Of a stretch of DNA of 64,000 nucleotides, positions 49,251-59,502 are shown piece by piece. Source of the stretch: Hedera helix (lineage: Eukaryota > Streptophyta > Magnoliopsida > Apiales > Araliaceae). Below the pieces are notes generated by a model, which saw nothing but the letters and a program-made list of their open reading frames with translations, ran no database searches and was not told the origin of the DNA. The first letter of the stretch is position 1; each line of letters opens with the position of its first letter. Both the position numbers and the translations under genes were made by a program. The DNA is taken from assembly GCA_947179155.2 (NCBI GenBank), contig OX359286.1:17056413-17120412 (forward strand), in the 5' to 3' direction.

Positions 49251-50461
49251 AGTTTATTTTAATATTGAAAAATTAATAAAATACGTAAATACATGTAAGG
49301 CCACAAATGTTGTAATTGAAGAATCCTGACAAAAATTCCATCGAGAATAGCAAATATAATAATATACACAACAAGAATCATAAGGTAGATGCAAACAGAC
49401 ACCAATACTAAGGTAGTCCCAAAATCATTAAGGCAGTCCCAATTAAGTTAATTAACATAACTTTAGCCAATTAAAATCAATCCCAAAACATAATTTCAAT
49501 CCCAACAAAAAACCAATTAACATAACTTCACTGATGGTGACAGTGGGTAATTAACTAAGAGTGAGACAAAAGACCAACAAATACCCAACAAATTACCTTC
49601 CTAAAACAAACATTTTTGATTGACAAACCCAAATTCAGCATTTTAAATAACTAATTAAGGAAATATACACAACAAATTACCTTGCTAAAATAAACAGTTT
49701 TGGTCAAAACGGACCCAATTTCAGCCTTTCAAACAACTAATTGAAAAAATATCCCAAAGAAATTCACATATATACATGCATAAATTCATACTACAAGTGA
49801 AAAATCCATCTTAACTTCATTGAATTAAAAATGTAAAACGTGGGTTTCCTAAATTACCTTTGCTAAAATCAAAATCTGAAGAGTCCCTTAAAAGCTGTGC
49901 TATACACCCACCACAACGCCAGCACCACTACCACCAAAGTTTTGCCACCATAACCACTACAGCTCCGGTACAACTACCACCGCAGCGTTGCTACAAGTTT
50001 TGCATAGAAAAAGAAGGAGGGTGAAGAGGAGAACGAGGTTTCGACGGGAGGGAAGAGGAGAGAGACGAGAGAGTGAGAGGTGAGAGATGAGAGATGAGAG
50101 ATAAAGAGATGAGAGCTAAGAGAGATGAGAGAGGGTTGAGAGGAAAAGAAACAGATAGCGGCAGTTGGGGGAACTGATACTTTTTTTTTTTATAGGTTTT
50201 ATAAGTTATTTTCGACGAAATATCGATCAAAAATAATTCCCATAAAATTATATTATCCCTGACGGAATTTTCGTCGACCATAAATCATATTCTGTTGTAA
50301 ATATGTTTGGCGCTAGCGAGAATGTGCCTACTATATCCAACGAAATTCCGTCAAAATTATTATATTTACATGGGAATTATTTTCGATGACTAGTTTTCGT
50401 CGAAAATACATTTATTTCGACAGAAACCATTTCGTCGGGATTATCCAATTTTCTTGTGGTG
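49250..50461 (-). mobile_element. CACTA terminal segment (minus)
   Basis: The right end TTTTCTTGTGGTG (50449-50461) is a variant of the inverted CACTACAAGAAAA terminus. The inner 250 bp (50205-50445) is full of TTCGACGAAA/TTTCGTCG words like those at 8640-9040. Further in (49880-50160) lies a GA-rich and ACC-repeat region that looks like a 5' leader on the minus strand. No transposase is seen and the other terminus was not found, so the left limit is approximate. It may be non-autonomous or truncated. The 96-codon minus frame at 49991-50281 is Ser/Leu/Pro low complexity. Confidence 0.65.
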
Positions 50462-50561
50462 AAGTTGTCGAAGTTTTTGTGGATTTTTTACGGTTGTTTC
50501 TTATGTAGGTTGATCATGGTTTGGTGATTTCTACAACATATAAAACCAGACATTAACATAC

Positions 50562-50635
50562 ATCATTAAGACCAGTATCATCATCTTTATCTCCCATTTG
50601 TCCCAATCAACTTCCACATACTGTGGTGTCTTTCT
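50562..50635 (-). pseudogene. Isolated exon resembling the p23 co-chaperone
   Basis: On the minus strand a 74-bp block sits between TTTCCAG and GTATGT. It encodes RKTPQYVEVDWDKWE, matching the strongly conserved p23/Sba1 segment around Y-V-x-V-D-W-D-K-W. A one-base phase change would continue it as DKDDDTGLND, an acidic tail like that of plant p23 proteins. p23 binds Hsp90 and stabilises client complexes. No neighbouring p23 exons are visible: a CACTA end lies 100 bp to the left and a large LTR 128 bp to the right. It is either a remnant of a host gene broken by insertions or a captured fragment. Confidence 0.55.
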
Positions 50636-52071
50636 CTGGAAAGAAAGAATAAAATAGAGTGAAGTTCATCAACCAGCCTATGATACCATGTCAAGTTTTT
50701 CATAAACAGATAAATCTCAAAAAAATTAGAAAGAAGAAGAAATGAGTTTCATTTTATTACCGTTAACGCCCTTTTTTGTATGCTAGCCTAAAATCACCAA
50801 ACAACTGCAACCTACACACTTGACAGTCACGTTACACTAAAAACTTAACGGCTTGGGCCGTCGAGGGATAACTCAAGTGTGAGAATCACCAGGTTTCTCA
50901 TTCTTAACTGCAATATTTAAAGAAAAGCAAGAATGAGCAACAAGTTTGCTCAGCAAGTATAGACAATAAGTAATAATAATAATGAATCCAAAAAGCTCAT
51001 TATCTCAAATCTTTAATAAATGAATGATGATTTATGACATCAATAGAATAATTTAACGAACATAAGTTAATATCAACATGCATTGGAATTTAGATATTCT
51101 TTTTGTTAAGTGGTCACTATGGACTGTTGTTTAACTAAAATCCTTAGGATAATAAGTACATGAGGTGATTAGCCCCTTCGTACCTTACATTATGCATAAT
51201 GTGTAGACATACAATTTGTGTGCATGTTGGTTTTATTTACATAAAATAATAATACTCCTACTATGAGGGTTGTTCGACTCAGCATATCACAAGAATTCGC
51301 ACTAAGAAAATTGGTTTGGATCACTTTTTAAAACATGATTGAGAAACAATCTATCTTATCATTGGTCTAGCTGAATCAAATGACATAAACATACTTTTCG
51401 GAATAATCTCATGCACTATTTCACTTACAATGTTAACGAATCGATATTTTGAAAAGAGTCTCAAAGATATTCAAATAAGATTTATCAAGGCTTTCATGTT
51501 TAATAATTCGATATAAGAATGTTATTCAAGAATATAAAATTGTGAACAAGCATATTCATTACGAATTATCTTTTATGTGTTATAACTTTTAACTACTTGT
51601 ACGAACAATAGCAGTGTACAAGTTAGAGGAACTTGCCTGCTCCGCCCGCTCTGCTTAACTTTATGCTAACATCCTTCAGGTGACCTATATGTATTGTAAT
51701 TCGACCTACCGGTTTGTCTTTATCGGACCCAATATTAAATCTTAAATCAATTTATAACTTAACATACAATTGACTCATAATTGGACTCTCCTCAACTAAT
51801 TACCCATAAATATTTTATCCATTCTCCATAAATAATACCTAGTATTATTTTGTTTATTTAATTGACTACACATACTTGTGGTAAACCAACTATTCTTATC
51901 ACCATTTTGTAGTAGTTCTCGTCTTCACGTTCCACAAATAAAATAATCTTCGTTTATATTTTATTTTTTTAGCAATTACCTTCATGCTCCAATTCACAAT
52001 TAATATATATATTTAATCTCCACAAATAAAGTATTATTTATTACTGTATTTGCTTAATTACTTTTTAATAT

Positions 52072-54305
52072 TGTAGACACCCAAATTTTGCGCCTGTGTA
52101 CTAACCCTGACAGGAGGGCAAAATCGTCATTTAACCCGACATGCGAAAAGGAGGGTGGACCCCAACACGAAGCCACCCCAACGATTTACGGTCAAAGCTG
52201 CCACAACGGACCACGAGCATCCGGTCACTTGAGGCAAGGCAAACAGTTGATCCAGAAAAAATCTGAGTTGATCACAAAAGGCGACTAATGGCCACTACGC
52301 TTACGGTGTTCGGGGGTCTCGCTCCCCGGTGAGCGAGCGGCTGCCCAGCTCGCCGGTGAGCTGGCGGGGGTAGAAGGGGGCAGCGCCCACTGGCAGCCAA
52401 GCATAAAGAGCAATTTATACATCAGGTAGCAACCTTCCAAAATAATACCGCAGAAATTGGCGAATTAAGACCGCGTGGCACGGAAATCGAGAAAAACGAG
52501 TCAGACAGCCACGGATGCACCTGCGGCCACCGACAAACGGGACAGTGCGCGGCTCAAGGAGACAGCCCGGCAGCCGAGTAATCGGCGCGGGCGGCTTGCA
52601 GCCCAGCCGCAGATGCACCTGCGGCTGCCTGCAGATGCACTATAGAGCGGCCATTTCCACCCGAGAAGAAAAAGAAGAAGAAAATTATAGAGATTTTGGA
52701 GAGAGAGAGAGCTCGCGGGAGGAGAGAGAATAGGCTTGTTCTTGGTTAGATTTGAGTGAAAAATTCATCCTTTCTTGCTAGTTAGTCGAGTGTTCTTGTG
52801 GTGTTATCCGATTTGTGAAATAAGAAGCTTTGATCGGCATTTTGCAAGGTGAAAAGGGTTTTCTTTTGATATTTTCTTGTTTGTAGTAATGTGATAATGT
52901 TGTGTTTTGGGTTTGTGTAGCATAGTATGTTGTTGTATTGATGATGATCCGTGGGTTAGGGGTCGTTAGCGAGGGTTCCATTGGAACGTAACTTCCTCCT
53001 AATGCCCCGATGACATCCGTACGGTGATATATCATTCGTCGAGTTCATAGATAGTTGTAGTATTGGCATTGAGATTTGTAATGCATATGATACCGTAATG
53101 AGTTAGTATTGTTAGATTTGTCGTAGTGTTGGTTGTGCAACGATTTGGGTGAATGTGAGCCTAGGGAGGAGATCCTCGTGGTCAAATCCCAATGATGGAC
53201 ATATTTTGGTGTATGTAATCATTAGATAGGATTCACGGTTGTATATGTGTAATATCGAGCCTTAAAACGATACCAAATCGAGGTCGGGTTAAGGCCCCGT
53301 AATAATAATAAAGATATGTGATTGTGGGTGTTTGGGGTTGTCTGGATGGCTTACATGCCCATAGATAGCCCCGGCACGTTTTGGGGATGCTTGTTTTAAT
53401 TTACGGCACAAAAATACGGTTTCAAAAATAAGGCAAACAATAAAGATTTTCTAAAAGTTATCAAATTAGGATATTAGATTCACGAGGTTTAAAAGGCTAA
53501 GAGTTTTGGCGAATTTTGATCCTTGTTTGACGAAAAGGCTACATTTGGTTTTAAAATGTCATAAAGGATGTTTTTCGTAAAAAATAAATAAACGTTTTTA
53601 TTAAACTTTGTGCATAGGGTTAAAGAGTTCTAGAAGTTGCCTTCATTTTATTTATATTAACTGTTAGAAGACAATGTATAGTCTGGATTCCTATTTGACA
53701 AAAGTTTAAAACTATTGTTTTCTAAAATGACATCTAATAAAAAACCTCATCGTTTTCGAAATTAAAATCAATCTTTCTTATAAAAAGCAAAGCCTCTTCA
53801 TTTGGGTCAAAAGACGTCTAAACGCTTTCCCGACAAAACACATTTGCCATATAAAATCCAAGCAACTTTTATGCAAAATTCACCACCATCATCACCTAGG
53901 CACGCACGCACACACACGCAACTCCCACATTTTTAAATTTAAAAGGATAGGAAAACATCGAGATAGCGGTAACCGTGTTTTCACGGAAGTCGGGGGGTGC
54001 CTAACACCTTCCCCTCGCTTAAGCAAGCCCCCGAACTCTATGAATCTCGATTTGCGGACCAATTAATTCAGAGTCACATATGAGCCAGAAATTACGAAAA
54101 CAAAAATTCGGATGAGTTGGTACATCCATTTTAAATATACCAACAGACGACTCTGGTCAATTGGCTCGTAAAAAATTCGACATTTCAAAACCCCGTCGAC
54201 ACTAAGCCGACCCTTTTCAAAATCACATTTAAATCAAAAAGGCTAAAATTGGAAAGGGCTTTTAATTATTAGAAAAACGAAACGACGAAAATCCCGGTGT
54301 CGACA
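52072..54305 (+). mobile_element. Solo LTR with TGTAGACACC/GGTGTCGACA ends, TSD AATAT
   Basis: Ends are inverted repeats (9 of 10), flanked by AATAT at 52067-52071 and 54306-54310; length 2234 bp. It has a GC-rich part (52300-52640), a GA-rich leader-like part (52670-52740) and, near the 3' end, GGGGGGTGCCTAACACCTTCC (53983-54012), a phrase I recognise from Tat/Ogre-type plant gypsy LTRs. No second LTR or coding region is visible, so solo LTR is favoured over a short non-autonomous element. A partial copy of the same family occupies 1-780 in the other orientation. Confidence 0.85.
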
Positions 54306-55732
54306 AATATCATTCCTTATTTAGTAGTCACATAAAATAATTTTATGTCATTTGTTTATATTCTTTCTTGATTTATTTAGCTCATATCCGTGATTCACAA
54401 ATAAAATTATTATTTTATTTGTTTATTACTTCTTATTTACTATTTATTTTTTGATATTATTTATTAATCAATTTTCATAAATAGTTTCACATCTAATCAT
54501 TATTGTTTCCTTATTAACATAACATGATCATAAAAATGACCATAATATCCTTGATAAGTCTTATTTATCAATTTTTATCACATATTTGACTATAAAATTA
54601 AATTGCATCATTTTTTTATTTCTCTTTAATTATCTTCCTTAATTTTCTTAACTCAATCTCATTTATTAAAAATACTTAAAGACTTTATTATTATTTTTTT
54701 CTTCGAGAATCACTTAGTTAATATTATTTTACACAAATTATTTTTCTTTTAATTTTTCAACGTCGTTTACTATGTTTAGAAGGCTATATAAACTTAAAAC
54801 CTTAACATTTTTCATAATTTGAGATTTTATCCAAAACTTCTATAATTTATACAGTAATGTCCTTGTATCAGTGTGAACTTCTCATAAAAATTTCAGTCTC
54901 ATTAGAGTTATATAACTCTAGTTATTCTAATTTTAGTTTTTCAAACCCTAAAATTTGATTGGCCATATCTCACTCATCTGAAGTCAAAATGAGCTCATTT
55001 TTAGACTGGAACTTACTTATACCATAATATAGCATAATCCAAAAGGGATGAATTTTTAGAACAAGATAATTGGTCCCAAATAGGGGCCTAAAATTTCTGG
55101 CAGAATGTTTTTTGATTTTTTTCGCAGTCTAGACAGTTTTAGTAGAAAAATAACCATAAATTGAAATTTTAATATTTTTTGTTTGTTCTACTTGGATCGG
55201 TTTGAAAACTCGTATTTTTATCATCTAAAGCTTTCATATTGTAAAAATAAGAAAATCACAGAGAGTTATACATGTTCAAACTTTCTATTTTGTTTTAGAG
55301 TTTTTCTCAATAAATCATTTATGTTATTATTTCCTTTCCAGTTTATGTTCTTACACATTTTAACACATAATATCATATAATCTCCATCAAAATCATCTTA
55401 TACCTTCAGAATCTACCATGATTCCCATACACAAGATCATCCCATAACCAAGCATGCATGCATAACTATACTATTAGCTTAAATACACTATTTTAGCTAA
55501 AGATTTAGGGTTAGATTATGTTTATACCTCTTGAAGCTTTACTCCTCTTTGTTGGGAACTTGTATTAGCCTTCCATTTCTTCTTCCTCTCCTCGTCAGAG
55601 CTTCTTGCTTCACCAAAGTGCAAGTGTTTCTTATAGCTTTCTTTTTATCTCCCTCACTTTTCTCTCTTTTCTCTCCTTTCTCTCTACTTCTCCCAAATGA
55701 AGTAAACACTCAAAAATGGCTTGGGAGAGCCC

Positions 55733-55740
55733 TATTTATA
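55733..55740 (-). promoter_or_regulatory. TATA box of LTR 50763-56661
   Basis: TATAAATA on the minus strand within CCCTATAAATAGGGC. A GA-rich leader-like stretch follows in the minus direction (55690-55630). Confidence 0.55.
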
Positions 55741-55924
55741 GGGAACTTCCAAGTATGCATATCATCCTTATACACGTATTTATCCAACCAAGCTAGATAT
55801 TAACCAAGGGTCAAAAAGGATTAGGTTAAAAGAAATAATCACCCATACTTGGAGGTCATCATGAGCTCTATTTTAGGATTTGAAATTTAGGGAATTAGGG
55901 CATGAAGGAGGGGGTATGGCCTGC

Positions 55925-55927
<3 letters not shown>

Positions 55928-56001
<74 letters not shown>
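55928..56001. repeat. (TA)n microsatellite
   Basis: About 36 uninterrupted TA units, the longest in the window. Confidence 0.97.
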
Positions 56002-56003
<2 letters not shown>

Positions 56004-56661
56004 CCTTTTTAGAATATGGATACCCCCAATTTGGGTTAATTATTGGACTTAATTTATTCACGTATTGAGCTTCTAGCTTAATAGTATTTCAAGCATATAC
56101 TAGGCCAATTTGTCATAATCTACAATATACATTACCAATTATATAGGTTGAGCATGAAATTTAATTCAATTGGACCACCTTCATAAAACTCACTATATAT
56201 ACATATGGAACTATTTAGAGTCCATCACTAGGCTAGGACACTATAAGTTGGGCTCAAATCCTTGGACTCTTATAATTCCTATTGGGCTCACATTACATTT
56301 AACCACATAACTAAATTTGGGCTTATTTTAATTATCCTTATTGAATCGGACCTAACACTTTGGCTAGTCCATTAATCATACAATTAAGTTATTTACCTTC
56401 TCATGGGACTTAGCTCACAAATCAATTTAACTTTTCATTTTGCAACACAAGGCACATCATCTAAGCTTAGTTAATTATAACATAAGCTTAACATAATCAT
56501 TTATTAATTTGTCTTATATTCTTCCTTGCCACATGCTTAATTCAGTTTAATTGAATTATTAACTTCATCAACATAACACAATTATATACACGCACACAAT
56601 AATCTTCAAATATTTTTACTTTCATTAAAGTCAAAATTACATATTTTCTTTGGTTATTACA

Positions 56662-57126
56662 CAATATGGTTTAGATCAGCACTTGGCCTGGGTCTTTAAT
56701 GTAAAAATAATTTGGGCTTTACCATAACCAGACCCAAATAATCACATCCCAACATTGCTACCTACTCACCTATGTTAAAGAATTTATAATAGGAGAGTAA
56801 TTAAAAATATCCACCCAGATCTCCATCTAATAAAAAAATTGCCCAAAATATATGCACCCCGTTTATTTTTAATGCCTTTACAAAACCGTTGCCTCCGAGA
56901 CTCGTACCCATCATTAAATTCCTGTTAAAATCGCTTAGAGGCTCTATTTTCAAATCACTTCACAGATCCAATTCCAACCAGCCCATTTCCTTCTCTCTCT
57001 GCATATAGAAAGCCCTTGCCAGGGCTCTCTTTCTTCTCCGATCAACTTCCTTATAATAAATCTCGAACATCTTCCTCTATAATAGCCAAAAATGCTTCTT
57101 CTTCTTCTTCTTCTTCTTCTTCTCCT
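56662..57126. other. 5' flank of the Tat accessory gene copy 2
   Basis: Lies between a large LTR and the accessory gene. It has no coding signal to about 56990, then a TC-rich leader-like stretch (56990-57060) and a (TTC)n run (57095-57121) just before the chosen ATG. Presumably carries the accessory-gene promoter; no convincing TATA box was found. Confidence 0.4.
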
Positions 57127-59502
57127 ATGTCCCCTCCTAGCTCTCTTCCTATAACCAGCGCAGACAAAGAAACCAAAAACTACCAGAAGTATGAATTTGA
57201 AACTAACTACATCGTCGCTAACACCAAATACATTGTCACTTCCAAACTTCTTCATCCTCTTCACGAGCAATATCAAATCCCTAACCCATATGAACTTCGT
57301 GCCCCTAAACCTCACGAAAGGATGTATTGGCATTTGGAAGGAAGCTGGATTAGAGTTTCGATCTATGCCCATAAGTATGATGTCAGATTTCCCCTCCTTG
57401 AGTTCATCTCTTCCTCTCTGCTCTTTATGGGGATTAGGTTTTCCCAACTCATCCCTAACTCCTACATTCAACTTGTGTGCTTCATTGTTTTCTGTAAAGA
57501 ATATAAGGTCGAACCAGCTGAAAAGATACTCAAATCAAAGAGTATGGATGCCCACCTCCACAAGCAACAAGGGTGTCACCCATACTGGGTTTTCCTTCGT
57601 GGGCCCGATACTCACTTACTTCCAACCTGGGGAAAACCCTCCAAAAATAGTCCGGGCTTCAACAAAATTGAAGAACCTCTGTAGAAGGAGTTCGAGGATC
57701 TCTAAGCTAAAATGTTGAGAACACATTAGTCGCTTGATCTTCTATCCAACCTCAAATGACTTTTCGCCCACGGTTGTAAGTAACTGAACTTCAATTAAAT
57801 TGTATATTCCTTCTTATTCAATTTATCTTTCCTTGAAAGTAATGTAGTACTTTTTAAGCCTAATGAAGAAGATGAAATTGACCCACCCCAATCCGAACAC
57901 ACAACCAAACCTTCTAAACCACCAACCTCTTTCATTTCTTTGCCCTCATCATCCGATGAACCAACCACTACAGTACCCAAACCACCATCACCAACCATTA
58001 AATCTTTCTTAACTACTATCCCTACCGAACAAGCTAAAACCCCTAGAACCAAACACGCATCTAAAAGACAAAGAACAACAGTCTGAATAAAAACCAAAAC
58101 CAAAGCACACGAGCTTGAACCATAAAAACAAGCTAGTAAGTCGAGTCGAACACTTCCAAAACCACTTTTGAGCACAAGAATAAAACTACCAAATACCACC
58201 ACCATTTTTGAAATCGACCATCAAAAACCACCTTTTGAAACATGATCAAACACCAACACCATTCCCAAACCCTAAAAATTGTCCTCTAAAGCCCAACCAA
58301 CCACTACAACAACTATTCCTGACCCTTCCTAAAAGTGAAGTGTCTTCGAGATCTCTGTCAGGGAAAAATAAAGGCTAATGATAGCCAAGTGTTGAAAGAT
58401 ATCCAAAACTTCTTCAAAAATAGCTCCCGATGCAATCTCGACCCTTTCATCGAATCCTAAACTACCTCCACAATCCACCCCAACCAACCTTCTGAACCAA
58501 CTCCTAAATAACCTATCAAACCAACACCCGAACGGCCTTTTAACTCCACCCCCGAACAATCTCTCAACCCTACTCCTAAACAACCTTCCAACCACACTTT
58601 CGAACAACATATTCCCGAATAGACTCAATTTTCAACAAGTCAAAACGAACAACAAGGCACCCCAATTCCACCTCCTCTAAACCAACCCAGCCCTTCAACA
58701 TCGCAAACTCCAATAAATCCTTTTTCCCAATCTTTTGTCGAAGAATACGCCAAAATTACCTTCTAGCCTTTATACTCGAATTTATCCCTTCCTTTTTCTT
58801 TGTATAAATATTTTAGCTTTCCCACCGATGATGGAATGAACAAGTGGAGCAATTGAAATTTTGTTCTGGTGGCCGCCACACAACAATGTCGGGTAAGTAA
58901 TCCCCCCTCTCATCCTTGAATTTATAATTTCAATAGAAAACTATATTCTCTTGATCACTTTATTAACTTCCTTTCTCTTATATTTCCTCACATCTTTCAG
59001 CAGACTTCTGCTCCAAGAAATATAGGGTGAAAGCTCTGACGCAACCGTTCAAGAACATAAATCTAAACTAGTCGAAGCCGAAAATGACAAGGTTGCCCTT
59101 TAACTTGAACTACAAAAAGCGAAGGAAGAAAAATAGACCTCATAAATGCTAAATAAAGCTCTTCATACTCAAGTAAATGATTTGGTGGACATTGAGAATC
59201 AATTGTATGAAGAACGAGAGAGATTTCAGAAAGAAAATGTCGAACTCTAGCAGCAACTCAATAAACTTCAACAATAAATAAAGAAGCAAGAACAACAAGC
59301 CAAAGAAACCACCAAATAATTCCAGAAATAATGTAAACTCAACCGAACTGCCATAAAAAACTATAACCAACTGGAGAAAGAGAATGAGCATATAAAAAAA
59401 CAAGTTGAAATAGTAACCCTCGAACAACGTCAATAGATCATTGCTGAATATCGAACCTCAAAAGAACTAATGGAAGATGTTCTAGCTGAGTACGGGAAAG
59501 GC
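57127..59502 (+). pseudogene. Tat accessory gene, antisense to pol (copy 2)
   Basis: Plus strand, opposite to the Tat integrase at 63738-63995. The first exon opens at ATG 57127 (MSPPSSLPITSADKE) and reads to a stop at 57682-57684. It contains YWHLEGSWIRVSIYAHK and FPLLEFISSSLLFMGIRFSQLIPNSYIQ, a helical block like the Pfam putative gypsy-type transposon family (PF04195, from memory). Beyond the stop the frame still aligns with copy 1 to a conserved GTAAGT donor near 57776. Exon 2 (from about 57836) is Pro/Thr/Ser-rich, with five 8-residue repeats at 58488-58607. A short exon near 58815-58890 and a coiled-coil-like exon (59000-59500: NDLVDIENQLYEERERFQKEN) follow. The solo LTR at 59503 interrupts it. 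At least fifteen stops. Role unknown. Confidence 0.75.
58488..58607 (+). repeat. Five tandem 24-bp units in the accessory gene
   Basis: Units of 24 bp encode variants of P-S-N-P-T-P-E-Q: PSEPTPK-stop, PIKPTPER, PFNSTPEQ, SLNPTPKQ, PSNHTFEQ. The units differ from each other, but the period is exact. Confidence 0.85.

Larger units (their letters stand above)
50763..56661 (-). mobile_element. Large gypsy LTR (minus), interrupted by a solo LTR
   Basis: The left end TTAACGCCC is related to the TRTGAYGCCCCC ends of the family, and the right end GGTTATTACA reads TGTAATAACC on the minus strand. Without the insert 52072-54305 it is about 3.66 kb, the same size class as the other copies. The shared hairpin (50925-50958), the palindrome ATTATGCATAAT (51189-51200) and the TATA box (55733-55740) all give minus orientation. 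No TSD found, so ends are approximate. It has no coding sequence. Confidence 0.7.

Noticed and set aside
50676..50762. Possible primer site TGGTATCATAGGC (minus) followed by an LTR starting TGTCAAG at 50689
   Set aside because: Two mismatches to the tRNA-Met site, no polypurine tract, no partner LTR, and the interval overlaps the intron side of the p23-like exon. Not enough to call an element.
56950..57471. 173-codon minus-strand frame opposite the accessory gene
   Set aside because: Arg/Gly-rich translation of the complement of the (TTC)n and Ser-coding stretch; the plus strand has the homologous, spliced reading shared with the other Tat copy.
57191..57718. 175-codon plus-strand frame overlapping the accessory gene
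   Set aside because: Out of frame with the block that is homologous to the reverse complement of 40960-41279.
57795..58628. Minus-strand frames of 136 and 99 codons
   Set aside because: Shadow frames of the Pro/Ser-rich plus-strand exon of the accessory gene.
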